A stretch of 64,000 nt of DNA from an uncultured Gammaproteobacteria bacterium (GCA_902826485.1 CADEEZ010000010.1:25096-89095); one strand, 5' to 3'. Shown: positions 45,319 to 57,230, counted from the first letter of the stretch. Made by a program: numbers and translations. The notes: generated by a model not told the origin, from the sequence alone.

Positions 45319-47466
45319 TTAATTAATCGTTTTGTCTTCAATAATTTTAGGGGTCACAAAGATCATCAGTTCATTGCGCTCATCTAATACGTGTTTATTT
45401 CTAAATAGCCAACCAATACCAGGCAATCGACCTAGTACGGGTATTCTATCGATTCTTTTCTGTTTGGTGTTCGCATAAATTCCCCCCAATACCACTGTTT
45501 CCCCATTGGTCACCAACACTTTTGTCTGCACTTCACGGGTATTGATGCCGGGTACGCCAGCCACAACCGCCCCTTTTGTATCCTGGTTGACTTTTAAATC
45601 CAGAATAATATTATCATCGGGCGTAATTTGTGGGGTGACTTCTAATTTGAGCACCGCTTTTTTAAAGCTGATGGTTGCTGCACCACTCGAACTGGCTTCC
45701 AAGTAGGGTATTTCTTCCCCTGCTTCAATATGCGCCATTTGTTGATTTGAGGTAATTAATCTCGGACTCGCTATTTCTGTGCTTAACCCTTCTGATTCAA
45801 GCGCTTGAAGCTCTAAATCGAGTATCGTGCCACCAGGTAATGCGGCAATGGTTAAACCAAATTTATTGGTTACTGCTGCACCCGCCACATTCAATGCGTC
45901 TAAATTTACGTTTAACCTATCGGCCACAGGTACCAAACCGGGTAGCTGCTCAGCAAAGGCAATATTATTCGATTGCGCTCGTGTTCCTGTAAAACCGACT
46001 CTGGGTTCATTACCGGGTCTGAACTTTGCAGCAGATCCCAGTTTTACACCAAAGGCTTTTTCAAAGTTATCCGTCACATAGACGACACGAGATTCAATTA
46101 AGACTTGTCTCACGGGTACATCTAATCGCGTCAGCAATTTACGAATATCTTGTATTTTTTGTGCCGTATCTAAAAGAAGCAAAGTATTGGTCCTGTCATC
46201 TACCGTCACATTACCTTTATCCGATAGTAAAGAAGCTTTTTCATCTTTCAAAAGCTTAGCCAAGTCGCTTGCCTTTGCATTGTTTATCTGAATATATTCT
46301 GATCTTAACGGGGCTAAAGCAGAAACCTGTTGGTTATTTTGTAATTCGAGTTTTTCTCTTGCTGCTAATTCTTCAGAAGGTCCAATGAGTAACACGTTAC
46401 CTTCTTGGCGCTTATCTAGGCCTTTTGATTTCATAATGATGTCTAACGCTTGATCCCAGGGAACGTTTCTCAATCTTAGGGTTACGGTCCCTTTAACAGA
46501 GTCACTGGTGACAACATTTAAGCCTGTAAAATCGGCAATTAATTGTAACACCGCTCTCACATCAATTTCTTGAAAATTAAGCGATAACCGTTCCCCAGTA
46601 TAATTTGCGCGCTTTAATTTCACTTCTTCTTTTTCTTGACGACTCAGCTCTCGCACCTCGACCGTAAAACGTTTATCGGTTTGATACGCTAAATGTTCTG
46701 CTTCTGGCGCCGTCTCTATGATCATTTCAACGGTGCCTTCTTGCGCACGCGTTGTGATAGATTTTATGGGCGTTGCAAAATCATTGACATCCAATTTTCT
46801 CTGCAAAGATTCATTAATCTTGGTATGCAGGAACTTAATATAAATAAAATTACCTTTTTGCTTTAAATCGATAGGCGCTTTTTTATCACTCAATTCAATG
46901 ATAACTCGCCCTTCTTGCTTATCGCCCCGTTTAAAGTCAATATTTTTAATGCTGTATAGCCCTTTTGCATTACTCACAGGCAAAGCGTTTGGAGCTAAGT
47001 GAAAAGGTTCGTCTGGATTAGTGTTATTCGCTAAATTGGCCCCTTTGACATTAGCCAAAGTCACCAATAGCGTATTGTCGCTTTTTTTTGTTTCATAAGC
47101 AGTATGGTGATTAAGTTCGAGGATCACGCGTGTTTTATTTTGTGCTTCTACCGTTTGTATGCGTTTTACCACACCCGTGTTGAGAAGTGTATTGACTTGA
47201 TCTTTAGGTAGCGCATTTTTAACCGATGAAAAATCTAAAACCAATCGAGCAGGATTTTCCATTGAAAAGGCAATGGGATCAGGTGCTGCTTGCAAAAAGC
47301 CTAATTGTAACTGAAGACGATTATTGTCTAGATGAGCCAATTGCATTGTTTTTAAAGTATTATTTAATGCAATGCTCGCAAAACTGATTGTCAGGAACAA
47401 AACAGTCGACAACACAAGCAATAGCCGCATGACTAAGTTGTGGTTATTTACTTGATGGCTGCTCAT
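45319..47466 (-). CDS. pilQ: Type IV pilus secretin PilQ
   Basis: PilQ forms the outer-membrane pore for type IV pili. The protein has AMIN domains, an STN/secretin N-terminal domain (NFQEIDVRAVLQLIADFTGLNVV), an N1-type domain, and the secretin core with VPVRQVLIESRVVYV and VLGRLPGIGWLFRN near the C-terminus. I start at ATG 47466 (715 residues): GAGG lies five bases upstream and a signal-anchor-like segment follows; the longer frame to 47517 overlaps pilP by 40 bases. It is the last gene of pilMNOPQ. Confidence 0.95.
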   Translation of the reverse strand: MSSHQVNNHNLVMRLLLVLSTVLFLTISFASIALNNTLKTMQLAHLDNNRLQLQLGFLQAAPDPIAFSMENPARLVLDFSSVKNALPKDQVNTLLNTGVVKRIQTVEAQNKTRVILELNHHTAYETKKSDNTLLVTLANVKGANLANNTNPDEPFHLAPNALPVSNAKGLYSIKNIDFKRGDKQEGRVIIELSDKKAPIDLKQKGNFIYIKFLHTKINESLQRKLDVNDFATPIKSITTRAQEGTVEMIIETAPEAEHLAYQTDKRFTVEVRELSRQEKEEVKLKRANYTGERLSLNFQEIDVRAVLQLIADFTGLNVVTSDSVKGTVTLRLRNVPWDQALDIIMKSKGLDKRQEGNVLLIGPSEELAAREKLELQNNQQVSALAPLRSEYIQINNAKASDLAKLLKDEKASLLSDKGNVTVDDRTNTLLLLDTAQKIQDIRKLLTRLDVPVRQVLIESRVVYVTDNFEKAFGVKLGSAAKFRPGNEPRVGFTGTRAQSNNIAFAEQLPGLVPVADRLNVNLDALNVAGAAVTNKFGLTIAALPGGTILDLELQALESEGLSTEIASPRLITSNQQMAHIEAGEEIPYLEASSSGAATISFKKAVLKLEVTPQITPDDNIILDLKVNQDTKGAVVAGVPGINTREVQTKVLVTNGETVVLGGIYANTKQKRIDRIPVLGRLPGIGWLFRNKHVLDERNELMIFVTPKIIEDKTIN

Positions 47467-47477
47467 TTTATCCTCAT

Positions 47478-47993
47478 CTATTGTAATAGATTTATCGTGG
47501 TTGGCCTTTCTTGCCAACGTCCTTGGCTATCTGCAACCGTTTCGGTTAATTCTATTTTATTTTCTAAAATTTTCTTAATCTGACCGAAATTTTGGCCAAT
47601 ATAATTGCCCACTTTTAGATGGTGTACCATGCCGCTTTTATCGACTATCAAGGCCCATAAAACGCCTTTTTTTTGAATGGCACCCACCAATCTTAAAGAA
47701 TCTAAAGGAAAAGCTTCAAGCGGTTCTTTTTGTCGACCTGCATCTGGCCCTTTCCCATTGCTCACTGTGTTTAACTCTACCATCGGGGGCTGAAAAGGAG
47801 AACGGAGCCCACTCGAGGAGTAAACGTAATTTTCATACACTTTAATAGGCGGCAGCGGCTCAATGGCACCTGAAGGTCTTTTATTTACTTCTGCAACAAA
47901 AGTTTGTAAATCGTTCTCTTGTTGACAGCCTAACAATATCAGAGATAAAAAGACAAAACTTAAGGCTGTTTTTAAAATTTTTGCCCACTTCAT
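47478..47993 (-). CDS. pilP: Type IV pilus lipoprotein PilP
   Basis: PilP links the inner-membrane PilMNO platform to the PilQ secretin. The 171-residue protein has a lipoprotein signal peptide (FVFLSLILLGCQQ, lipobox LLGC), the SGLRSPFQPP motif, and the homology region LDSLRLVGAIQKKGVLWALIVDKSGMVHHLKVGNYIGQNFGQI. It overlaps pilO by four bases, indicating tight co-translation. Confidence 0.95.
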   Translation of the reverse strand: MKWAKILKTALSFVFLSLILLGCQQENDLQTFVAEVNKRPSGAIEPLPPIKVYENYVYSSSGLRSPFQPPMVELNTVSNGKGPDAGRQKEPLEAFPLDSLRLVGAIQKKGVLWALIVDKSGMVHHLKVGNYIGQNFGQIKKILENKIELTETVADSQGRWQERPTTINLLQ

Positions 47994-48604
47994 TTCGCTT
48001 TTTCCTCTAGCCGTTCCGATGTATATCGGTACGTTTTAGCCGTCAGGGTAATCAATAATTGCGAACCATCATTGACCTGCTCGAGTGGCACTATCGAAAA
48101 ATTATGTAAGGTCACAATACGAGGTAAAGAAGAGACATTACTGACAAATTGAGCCAATTGATGATAGCCGCCTACTAAGGTTAACTCCATAGGTAATTCT
48201 ACATAAAAATCAACCGCTTGTTCCGGTAAAAGCTTGATGGATTTAAATTCTAGGCCCACCGCTAACCCTTGCTGTGAAATATCTTCGACCAATCCAGGTA
48301 CTTCCGTTTTTTCAGGTAATTGCCTTAATAAAGTACCAAAGGACTCTTTCATCACTTTCAATTGCGCTCGATAAGCAGGCAAGTTGACTGCACGAAAATG
48401 TCTTTCTTCATATTGGGTTTTTAATTCCACTTCTTTTTTTTGAGCCTCTTCTAGGATCAACATACTTGTTTTGGTATCTACCCAAAAGCCCAATATAAAT
48501 ACCACAATGGCTAAAAATCCGACTAAGATTGCCTTTAAGGGAAAAGGCCAACTCCCAAACTCTGCTAGCTCTAGCTCATTCAACTCAAAATTGAAATTAG
48601 CCAT
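47990..48604 (-). CDS. pilO: Type IV pilus assembly protein PilO
   Basis: PilO pairs with PilN in the inner-membrane alignment complex of the pilus. The 204-residue protein has a single N-terminal membrane span (LKAILVGFLAIVVFILGFWV), a coiled-coil (LILEEAQKKEVELKTQYEERH) and a ferredoxin-like periplasmic domain (VDFYVELPMELTLVGGYHQLAQFVS). Order and spacing within pilMNOPQ confirm the assignment. Confidence 0.94.
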   Translation of the reverse strand: MANFNFELNELELAEFGSWPFPLKAILVGFLAIVVFILGFWVDTKTSMLILEEAQKKEVELKTQYEERHFRAVNLPAYRAQLKVMKESFGTLLRQLPEKTEVPGLVEDISQQGLAVGLEFKSIKLLPEQAVDFYVELPMELTLVGGYHQLAQFVSNVSSLPRIVTLHNFSIVPLEQVNDGSQLLITLTAKTYRYTSERLEEKAK

Positions 48605-48610
48605 TATCTA

Positions 48611-49216
48611 TTACTCTTCATTAAATGTCTGCTTTGCTTCTAAATTAAACATAATGCCTTGTTCAGCGATTTTATTCTGATCTTGAACTTTATTTTTGTC
48701 TTTTTCTTCTTGAGCGACTTCAATTACACTTAATACCGGATTCGTCAGCCAATCGGACGCCTCAATGTTCCGCATAAATTTGGATACTCGTATGTTGGAT
48801 TCTGCTTTACCCTGGATATTAATTTTAGATTTTACTCTGTTCACATTGGTATAATACAAGCCATCAGGTACTGTTTTGGCAATCCCATCAAATATTTTCA
48901 CCACATTGGGCCTGTTCGCTTGCAAACGCTGAATGATAGCCATGCGAGCCAACAATTGCTGTCTTTCTTTTTGTAAGCCTTCAATTTCAACAATTTGCTG
49001 ATTTACTTTTGTAAGTTCTTGATTTAAATAATCATTCCGAGCATATTGTTTATCTGTTCGATGAACAAATAACATATGTAAGGCAATAATCAAAAATAAA
49101 CTTATGCCTGCGCCAAACCCGAGAAAAAAAATAAATTGTTTACGTTGAAATTCTTTATATTCTTCTCGCCAAGGAAGTAAATTAATATTTTTTAAGGTGC
49201 TTAGCCCATCGCTCAT
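48611..49216 (-). CDS. pilN: Type IV pilus assembly protein PilN
   Basis: PilN anchors PilM to the inner membrane and dimerises with PilO. The 201-residue product begins with the cytoplasmic NINLLPWREE PilM-binding motif, then one membrane span (FIFFLGFGAGISLFLIIALHML), a coiled-coil and a periplasmic domain. It overlaps pilM by four bases. Confidence 0.95.
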   Translation of the reverse strand: MSDGLSTLKNINLLPWREEYKEFQRKQFIFFLGFGAGISLFLIIALHMLFVHRTDKQYARNDYLNQELTKVNQQIVEIEGLQKERQQLLARMAIIQRLQANRPNVVKIFDGIAKTVPDGLYYTNVNRVKSKINIQGKAESNIRVSKFMRNIEASDWLTNPVLSVIEVAQEEKDKNKVQDQNKIAEQGIMFNLEAKQTFNEE

Positions 49217-50289
49217 AAATCAAAGCTCCTCATGGCCAACCCACAACAAACCATTAAAGAAGGTGCCTCTTCTAACAATAGGGGTACATTAATATGGCTT
49301 GCCATGGTCATATTAGAAAAAGGATTTGCGACAGCAGTCCCTATGCCTAGCTCTTTTTGGCACTTCTCAGCAATACCGGGTAAAGTCGCCGTATGTCCTG
49401 CCAAAATAATATAGTTTAATTCGGTGAAACTCGTAGAGGAATAAAAGAATTGTAACGACCGACTGATTTGTTGTAACAAAGAGTCTAAGTGGGGTTTAAG
49501 CACTTCTGTCTGATAGTCTTCTGGCAATCCGCCTTTTTGTCTTGCCAATAAGGCTTCTTCAAAATTTAGACCATAGCGTCTTTGTATTTCATCGACCAGT
49601 TGCCCACCACCAAATAATTGCTCCCGCGTATAGACTGAGCGACCATCATGCAAGACATTAAGATTGGTCATTGAATTACCTAAGTCGATAATCGCCACCG
49701 TTTGATCTCTGCCTTTATTCGGTAATTGAGGTGCAATTAATTTAAAGGCCCGTTCAAATGCAAACGCTTCCACATCGACTACCTTAGGGATCAAATCTGC
49801 ATAACTTAATAATTCGACTCTTGAATCAATATTTTCACTTCTAGATGCCGCTAATAAAACTTCGAGATTGCTGGGATTTTTTTTCGATGGACCCAAAATG
49901 GTGAAATCAAGGTTCACTTCTGCAAGGGGGTAAGGAATATAGCGTTCGGCCTCTAGCATAATCTGCGATTCCACTTCGCTTTCTCTTAGTTCGCTGACTA
50001 CTTCAATACTTTTTGTTATGACAGATGCGCCAGAAACAGCAACGGCGGCATATTGGCTTTTTGGTTTAATTCGTTTAACTAAGTTGGATAAAATCTTACC
50101 CACGCCTTCAATGTCTTTTATTTCAGTTTCATTGAGGGCATTTTCTGGCAGCATTTCTTGTGCAAAAGTCTCAACTCTAAAAGTATCGCCGTGTTGAGAC
50201 AATTCTAAAAAACGAATGAACGTGCCACTAATGTCTATACCAGCCATGGTTGGTAGCTTGGGTTTGATAGCAAACCAATCTAATATCAT
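49213..50289 (-). CDS. pilM: Type IV pilus assembly ATPase-like protein PilM
   Basis: PilM is an actin-like cytoplasmic protein that binds the N-terminal tail of PilN. The 358-residue protein shows the actin-fold pattern: AGIDISGTFIRFLELS at the start, VAIIDLGNSMTNLNVL in the second nucleotide loop, and NYIILAGHTATLPGI towards the end. It is the first gene of pilMNOPQ, divergent from mrcA across 175 bases, the arrangement conserved widely in gammaproteobacteria. Confidence 0.95.
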   Translation of the reverse strand: MILDWFAIKPKLPTMAGIDISGTFIRFLELSQHGDTFRVETFAQEMLPENALNETEIKDIEGVGKILSNLVKRIKPKSQYAAVAVSGASVITKSIEVVSELRESEVESQIMLEAERYIPYPLAEVNLDFTILGPSKKNPSNLEVLLAASRSENIDSRVELLSYADLIPKVVDVEAFAFERAFKLIAPQLPNKGRDQTVAIIDLGNSMTNLNVLHDGRSVYTREQLFGGGQLVDEIQRRYGLNFEEALLARQKGGLPEDYQTEVLKPHLDSLLQQISRSLQFFYSSTSFTELNYIILAGHTATLPGIAEKCQKELGIGTAVANPFSNMTMASHINVPLLLEEAPSLMVCCGLAMRSFDL

Positions 50290-50365
50290 CGTATTTCATT
50301 ATCCCTAAAAAAATAGCTAAGACCTATACAGGCTAATTATAGTTTAATAGTTTATTCTAATTCTT

Positions 50366-50378
50366 AATGATTATCATT
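50366..50378. promoter_or_regulatory. Fur-box-like palindrome between pilM and mrcA
   Basis: AATGATTATCATT agrees in 12 of 13 positions with the core of the Fur consensus (GATAATGATAATCATTATC), though the outer bases fit poorly. It lies between two genes not usually under iron control, so chance is possible. Confidence 0.35.
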
Positions 50379-50464
50379 TTGATGTATTTAAAACGAAGAT
50401 CTCTAACTTACTTTATTTGGTTAGGTAGTTTTTTTAATAACCTATTTCTTGATATAATCAGCCT

Positions 50465-53194
50465 ATGAATAAGCTCTATCGAACCCTCTTAAGCGCCGCA
50501 CTGAGTTTCTTGGTTGCTGCGTTATGCGCTCTCGCTTTGTATCTTTTTTATGCGAATGCCCAACTTCCCTCTGTTACCATCTTAGAAGATGTACAACTTC
50601 AGGTTCCCTTAAGAATCTATACGTCAGATGGTAAACTTATTGGTGAGTACGGTGAAAAACGCCGAAATCCTATTTCGCTTAAAGAAGTGCCCCCTAAATT
50701 AATTCAAGCCATCTTAGCCACCGAAGATAGGCGTTTTTATGAACATAGCGGCGTCGATATCCGAGGATTGGCCCGAGCCAGTTTAAACTTGGTGGTTAAA
50801 GGTCGTAAAGACCAGGGCGCCAGTACCATTACCATGCAAGTGGCTCGTAATTTTTTCTTAACCCGCAAAAAAACCTTTACTCGAAAAATAAATGAAATTT
50901 TGCTTGCGATTAAAATCGAACGCAATTTACCCAAAGATCGTATTCTCGAATTATATTTAAATAAAATTTATTTTGGTAAACGCGCCTATGGCGTGGCCGC
51001 AGCCGCTGAAGTCTATTACGGTAAAGATATTAGCAAATTAACTTTGGCTGAAATGGCGATGTTAGCAGGATTGCCACAGGCGCCTTCTGCGATTAATCCC
51101 CTCAATGATGCCTCTGCCGCACTCAAACGACGTAATCATGTATTAAAGCGCATGAACCATTATGGTTTTATTTCAGACAAAGAATACGACACCGCCATCC
51201 GAAGCACTGAAACGGCAAAATACTACGGCTCATTGTTAGATCTCGATGCCCCCTTTGTTGCCGAGCGTGCCAGACAAGAAGTCATCGATTTATTTGGCTC
51301 GGAGGTTTATACCTCTGGTTATACGGTTTACACCACTGTCGATAGCCGCTTACAAGATTATGCAGAAGAAGCTGTTCATAAATCGCTGCTCAGTTATGAT
51401 AAACGCCATGGGTACCGTGGTGCGCTGCAACATTTTGCTTACAAAACAAAAGCCGATCAACAAAAAGCGCGTAAGGCATTAGCAGAATTACGCCCCCACG
51501 CTAAATTAATCCCGGCTTTAATTGTCGAGTTATTGCCTGACAAAGCAAAAGCCATTTTAAATTCCGGACAAACGATTTCTATTCATATCGATCAGATGCG
51601 TTGGGCTCGCCCAGTCAGAGGCCGTGGATTAGGTGCGGTACCGAATGAACCCAAAGATATTTTAAAACTCGGCGATATTATTTACGCTGAACCTGTTGGC
51701 AATAATTGGATACTCAGTCAATATCCTAATGCCAGTGGTGCCTTGGTGGCGCTCAAACCCAGTGACGGTAAAATTTTGGCTTTGGTTGGGGGCTTTGATT
51801 TTTACACCTCTAGCTTTAATCGGGCCACACAAGCATTGCGTCAACCCGGTTCCAATTTTAAGCCTTTTATTTATGCTGCTGCACTAGAAAATGGCATTAG
51901 CCCCGGTACCGTTATTAATGATGCGCCTTTGGTGTTTAACGATGCTTCCTTAGAAGGCGTATGGCGCCCGCAAAATGATAGTCGACAATTTTATGGCCCT
52001 ACTCTGCTCAGAACAGGCTTAGCGCAATCTAGAAATTTAGTGACCATTCGCTTATTGAAAGCCACCGGCATTCGCAATGCCACAAAAGTATTAGAAAGAT
52101 TTGGTTTTGATGAAAATGCCATGCCGCATGGATTGGCACTTGCCTTAGGCACATTGGAGACCACACCGCTTAAAATAGCCAGTGGTTATGCTGTGTTTGC
52201 CAATGGCGGATATCAAGTGACACCCCATATTTTATCTCATATTAAAGACAAAGAAGGCAGAACGGTTTATACAGCCAATAGCCCTAAAATTTGTGCTACC
52301 TGTGAGCAAACCATTGGCGCTTCTACGCCCACGCCAACTATTTCACGTCAGGTGATACAAGACAGGCTCAATGACAACGAAGACCCTTTCCTAAATCAAA
52401 ATAGGGCGATAGCCCCACAAGACGCCCTCGATCATTTGATTGAAGAGCATCGACAATTTGATGATGTAGACATCGATCATATTGATTACCGATTTAATTA
52501 TCGCATTGGACCCGATGGCCATCCTGTGCCTCAAGCGATACATACGTCGTTTTTAGCGTCGATTTTTAACCGTACCAAAAATCCGGTTGAACCAAGTACG
52601 GTTAATCAAACTGCCACTCAAGACACGAATAGTGGCCCTGCTGCCAAACGCGTGATCTCCCCTGAAACAGCGTTTATTATCTCTACGTTTATGCAAGACG
52701 TGATTAAATCGGGCACGGGTAAACGCGCTCAAGCCTTAGGTCGACACGATTTAGCCGGCAAAACCGGTACCACCAATAATAAAATGGACGCCTGGTTTTC
52801 AGGCTTTAATGCCGATTTAGTGGCCACAACCTGGATAGGCTTTGATGAACCTAAGCCTTTAGATGAATATGGCCATGAGGCAGCCCTGCCCATGTGGATG
52901 GACTTTATGGGCAAGGCCTTAAAAGACAAACCTGAATCCAAACCCGCTAAACCGGCTGGATTGATTGAAGTAAAAATCGATCCCGAAACAGGCTTGCTAG
53001 CCAGACAAAGCCAAACCAATGCGGTGATAGAATATTTTAAAGAAGCCGATGTGCCTACTGAAGTGGCGCCTGTTTCTTCGGCTGCCCAAAACTCAAGCTT
53101 TTATGGCAATAGCGCAAATAATAGTCGTGATAATAATAATGGTGAAAGTAGCGGTGGCGCGCCTGCTAATACCGCGAGTGAAAGTTTGTTTTAA
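50465..53194 (+). CDS. mrcA: Penicillin-binding protein 1A
   Basis: This bifunctional enzyme polymerises glycan strands and crosslinks peptidoglycan. The 909-residue protein has a membrane anchor (ALSFLVAALCALALYLFY), the transglycosylase motifs ATEDRRFYEHSGVD and GASTITMQVARN, an inserted OB-like region, and the transpeptidase motifs RQPGSNFKPFIY (Ser nucleophile), SRN and KTGTTN. The C-terminus is Asn/Ser/Gly-rich. A TATAAT lies only six bases before the ATG and no Shine-Dalgarno is obvious, so the mRNA leader may be very short or the promoter lies further upstream. Confidence 0.96.
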   Translation: MNKLYRTLLSAALSFLVAALCALALYLFYANAQLPSVTILEDVQLQVPLRIYTSDGKLIGEYGEKRRNPISLKEVPPKLIQAILATEDRRFYEHSGVDIRGLARASLNLVVKGRKDQGASTITMQVARNFFLTRKKTFTRKINEILLAIKIERNLPKDRILELYLNKIYFGKRAYGVAAAAEVYYGKDISKLTLAEMAMLAGLPQAPSAINPLNDASAALKRRNHVLKRMNHYGFISDKEYDTAIRSTETAKYYGSLLDLDAPFVAERARQEVIDLFGSEVYTSGYTVYTTVDSRLQDYAEEAVHKSLLSYDKRHGYRGALQHFAYKTKADQQKARKALAELRPHAKLIPALIVELLPDKAKAILNSGQTISIHIDQMRWARPVRGRGLGAVPNEPKDILKLGDIIYAEPVGNNWILSQYPNASGALVALKPSDGKILALVGGFDFYTSSFNRATQALRQPGSNFKPFIYAAALENGISPGTVINDAPLVFNDASLEGVWRPQNDSRQFYGPTLLRTGLAQSRNLVTIRLLKATGIRNATKVLERFGFDENAMPHGLALALGTLETTPLKIASGYAVFANGGYQVTPHILSHIKDKEGRTVYTANSPKICATCEQTIGASTPTPTISRQVIQDRLNDNEDPFLNQNRAIAPQDALDHLIEEHRQFDDVDIDHIDYRFNYRIGPDGHPVPQAIHTSFLASIFNRTKNPVEPSTVNQTATQDTNSGPAAKRVISPETAFIISTFMQDVIKSGTGKRAQALGRHDLAGKTGTTNNKMDAWFSGFNADLVATTWIGFDEPKPLDEYGHEAALPMWMDFMGKALKDKPESKPAKPAGLIEVKIDPETGLLARQSQTNAVIEYFKEADVPTEVAPVSSAAQNSSFYGNSANNSRDNNNGESSGGAPANTASESLF

Positions 53195-53219
53195 AAAAAG
53201 AAAATAAAAGAGAATAAGA

Positions 53220-53474
53220 ATGAAAACATTAAATACAACCGACATACAATTTGTTTCTGGCGGAATAACAGTCCGGGAATTCAGAGACGGCGTGCGCGTT
53301 GCTACTCCCATAGGGGGCGCCGTATGTGGTTTGCTCATCACCTATATTTTTGATCTCAATAAGTTTACTCCTCGCTTAGTGGGCGCAGTAATCGGTGGAA
53401 TTGTTACGCATTTTGTCACTGAATTGTCTATTGGTGATGAGGCTTTGCGTAATTTTCCTAAGAAAGAAGGCTGA
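53220..53474 (+). CDS. Double-glycine leader peptide, bacteriocin-like
   Basis: The 84-residue product has leader MKTLNTTDIQFVSGG, 15 residues ending in Gly-Gly, closely matching the leader of the 5154 peptide. The mature part has Gly-rich hydrophobic segments (ATPIGGAVCGLLITYIF and LVGAVIGGIVTHFV), as in bacteriocins with glycine zippers. It follows mrcA by 25 bases on the same strand and could be co-transcribed with it. No transporter gene is adjacent. Confidence 0.65.
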   Translation: MKTLNTTDIQFVSGGITVREFRDGVRVATPIGGAVCGLLITYIFDLNKFTPRLVGAVIGGIVTHFVTELSIGDEALRNFPKKEG

Positions 53475-53498
53475 TTAAAGAGATCCGTTTAATTTCTT

Positions 53499-53536
53499 AA
53501 ATCCCCCGGCTGCACTCCGTGCATCCGGGGGGATTT
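53499..53536. terminator. Bidirectional hairpin terminator between convergent genes
   Basis: AAATCCCCCGG (53499-53509) pairs with CCGGGGGGATTT (53525-53536), with a short loop that can extend the stem (TGCACTCCGTGCA). It separates the double-glycine peptide gene from mdh, which end towards each other, and belongs to the same C/G-rich family as 40197-40337. Confidence 0.65.
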
Positions 53537-53537
53537 A

Positions 53538-55852
<2,315 letters not shown>

Positions 55853-55890
55853 CTTAACAACCTCACCGGTGATGGATAAAAAAAGGGCAT

Positions 55891-55920
55891 AAAAATAAGG
55901 CGCTATACAGCGCCTATTTT
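55891..55920. terminator. Bidirectional-looking terminator after rpmE
   Basis: AGGCGCT-ATAC-AGCGCCT (55898-55915) is a strong stem flanked by an A-rich run on the left and TATTTTT on the right. On the reverse strand it follows the rpmE stop by about 17 bases and ends in TTATTTTTATG, a good intrinsic terminator. Confidence 0.85.
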
Positions 55921-55936
55921 TAAAAAAATCTAAAGA

Positions 55937-56161
55937 TTACTTACTAGCCGGAGCCTGTTTAGCACCATAACGACGCATAAACTGATCAACACGACCTTCG
56001 GTATCTAAAATTTTCTGTTTACCAGTAAAAAACGGGTGACAAGCATTGCACACTTCCACTTTCAACTCTGATTGAGCATAAGTAGAACGGGTTTCAAAGC
56101 GGTTGCCACAACCACAAGATACGGTAATCATTTTGTAATCTGGATGGATCTCAGCTTTCAT
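55937..56161 (-). CDS. rpmE: 50S ribosomal protein L31 (zinc-binding type)
   Basis: The 74-residue protein begins MKAEIHPDY and has [12 protein letters not shown] with a second CxxC in [17 protein letters not shown], giving the zinc-type C+ form of L31. The family motif [23 protein letters not shown] is intact. It stands as a single gene with its own terminator. It could act as a cellular zinc reserve, as the C+ type does in other bacteria. Confidence 0.97.
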   Translation of the reverse strand: MKAEIHPDYKMITVSCGCGNRFETRSTYAQSELKVEVCNACHPFFTGKQKILDTEGRVDQFMRRYGAKQAPASK

Positions 56162-56256
56162 AACAGGCTAATCCTTAATTAAAACTCAAAAGAGGCCACT
56201 ACAGCCATCATCTCAGTGCCGGATCATATAGAAGCCTGTCGCTCGAAGCAAGTATT

Positions 56257-56520
56257 TTAGTTCTTTCGCCAAACCTCAGGCTCACCTTCTTGCCACTGGG
56301 TGATATCCGCGGGGACTTTAATGCGTGTATCCACATCCCATTGAAGCTCTCCTGTGGTGTGGTTACAGATGTCCTCTATGGCTTCCTGCGCATCGCCATA
56401 CGACCTAATTGTCGTATCATCCATACCCAGATAATATCGCTTATCGTCAGGGCGGCTATCGTCACTTTCTTCATTGGCTACAATCCAAAAAGTGCCTAGC
56501 TTGGTTTTAAGATGCCACAT
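56257..56520 (-). CDS. Small conserved-looking protein of unknown function
   Basis: The frame encodes 87 residues from ATG 56518-56520 (MWHLKTKLGTFWIV), chosen because AGGGAGAG lies about eight bases upstream; a longer TTG start lacks that. The product is acidic with several Trp residues (GTFWIVAN, ELQWDVD, ITQWQEGEPEVW) and YYLGMDDTTIRSYGDAQEAIEDI. No signal peptide or membrane span. I do not recognise a family. Confidence 0.7.
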   Translation of the reverse strand: MWHLKTKLGTFWIVANEESDDSRPDDKRYYLGMDDTTIRSYGDAQEAIEDICNHTTGELQWDVDTRIKVPADITQWQEGEPEVWRKN

Positions 56521-56738
56521 ATGGTTGCTCTCCCTTTCCGTCAATGATTTATTATATCTGAATATATAAAGTTATTTAACAAAATATTTCAAAAATAATC
56601 ATTAAAAAAAACTTCTGTGCTGATACACTAGAAATACCAGAGTTGGAGAGATTAAATAATAGGTATCTGCTGAGATGCGCTTGCGATAATCGCTATTTGT
56701 CTATATTTAATCTGTCTAGTTGTTGTGTTCTCTATACG

Positions 56739-56777
56739 ATGTTCATACACTATGTTCATTAACTATGTTCTTGCGCG
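56739..56777. repeat. Three tandem 13-base repeats (ATGTTCATNNACT)
   Basis: ATGTTC recurs at 56739, 56752 and 56765, exactly 13 bases apart, as ATGTTCATACACT, ATGTTCATTAACT and ATGTTCTTGCGCG. The array ends shortly before the ribosome-binding sequence GCGGAGG of the 56793 gene. Such an array could be an operator or just a slippage tract; the period is not a whole number of helical turns. Confidence 0.6.
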
Positions 56778-56792
56778 GAGGCGTCGCTCATT

Positions 56793-57230
56793 ATGGCAAC
56801 TACGAATAGGTCTAAGGTAAGAATAAGGCTGATGGGTCTATTTTTTGTCTTTTGCGCATCATTCCCTCTCGTGGCATTTGGCATTCATACGGCCATTCCC
56901 ATGCCCTTGCTACAAAGCAACCCCTCTGATTTACTGACGGCCAATTGGGTACTCACGCTCAATAAAACCATGGGGACAGGGTTATGCCAAGAAGGGACCC
57001 ACTGGCGAAGCTGTTATAACATCAATGCCAGCGAATGCGCCCAACTGATGGATAGTCTAACCAAAGGCTGCACCAGCAGAATAATGTCCACTTTGCCCCT
57101 AACACTCACCCCTGCTGTTGCCAGCCTTGCCGGAGAACAAGTGGGTTTTTGTGTGGGAGAATTATTCTATAAACTGGCTCAACCTAAGCTAAAAACCACC
57201 CCAGAATGTCAAAAGAAACCCCTATCATGA
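56793..57230 (+). CDS. Single-span membrane or exported protein of unknown function
   Basis: The 145-residue product has a basic N-terminus and one hydrophobic segment (LMGLFFVFCASFPLVAFGIHTAI), then a cysteine-containing domain (GLCQEGTHWRSCYNINASECAQLMDSLTKGC, VGFCVGELFYKL). The even spread of Cys suggests disulfides in the periplasm. GGAGG precedes the ATG. The gene ends 13 bases before uppP and may be co-transcribed with it. I do not recognise the family. Confidence 0.75.
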   Translation: MATTNRSKVRIRLMGLFFVFCASFPLVAFGIHTAIPMPLLQSNPSDLLTANWVLTLNKTMGTGLCQEGTHWRSCYNINASECAQLMDSLTKGCTSRIMSTLPLTLTPAVASLAGEQVGFCVGELFYKLAQPKLKTTPECQKKPLS

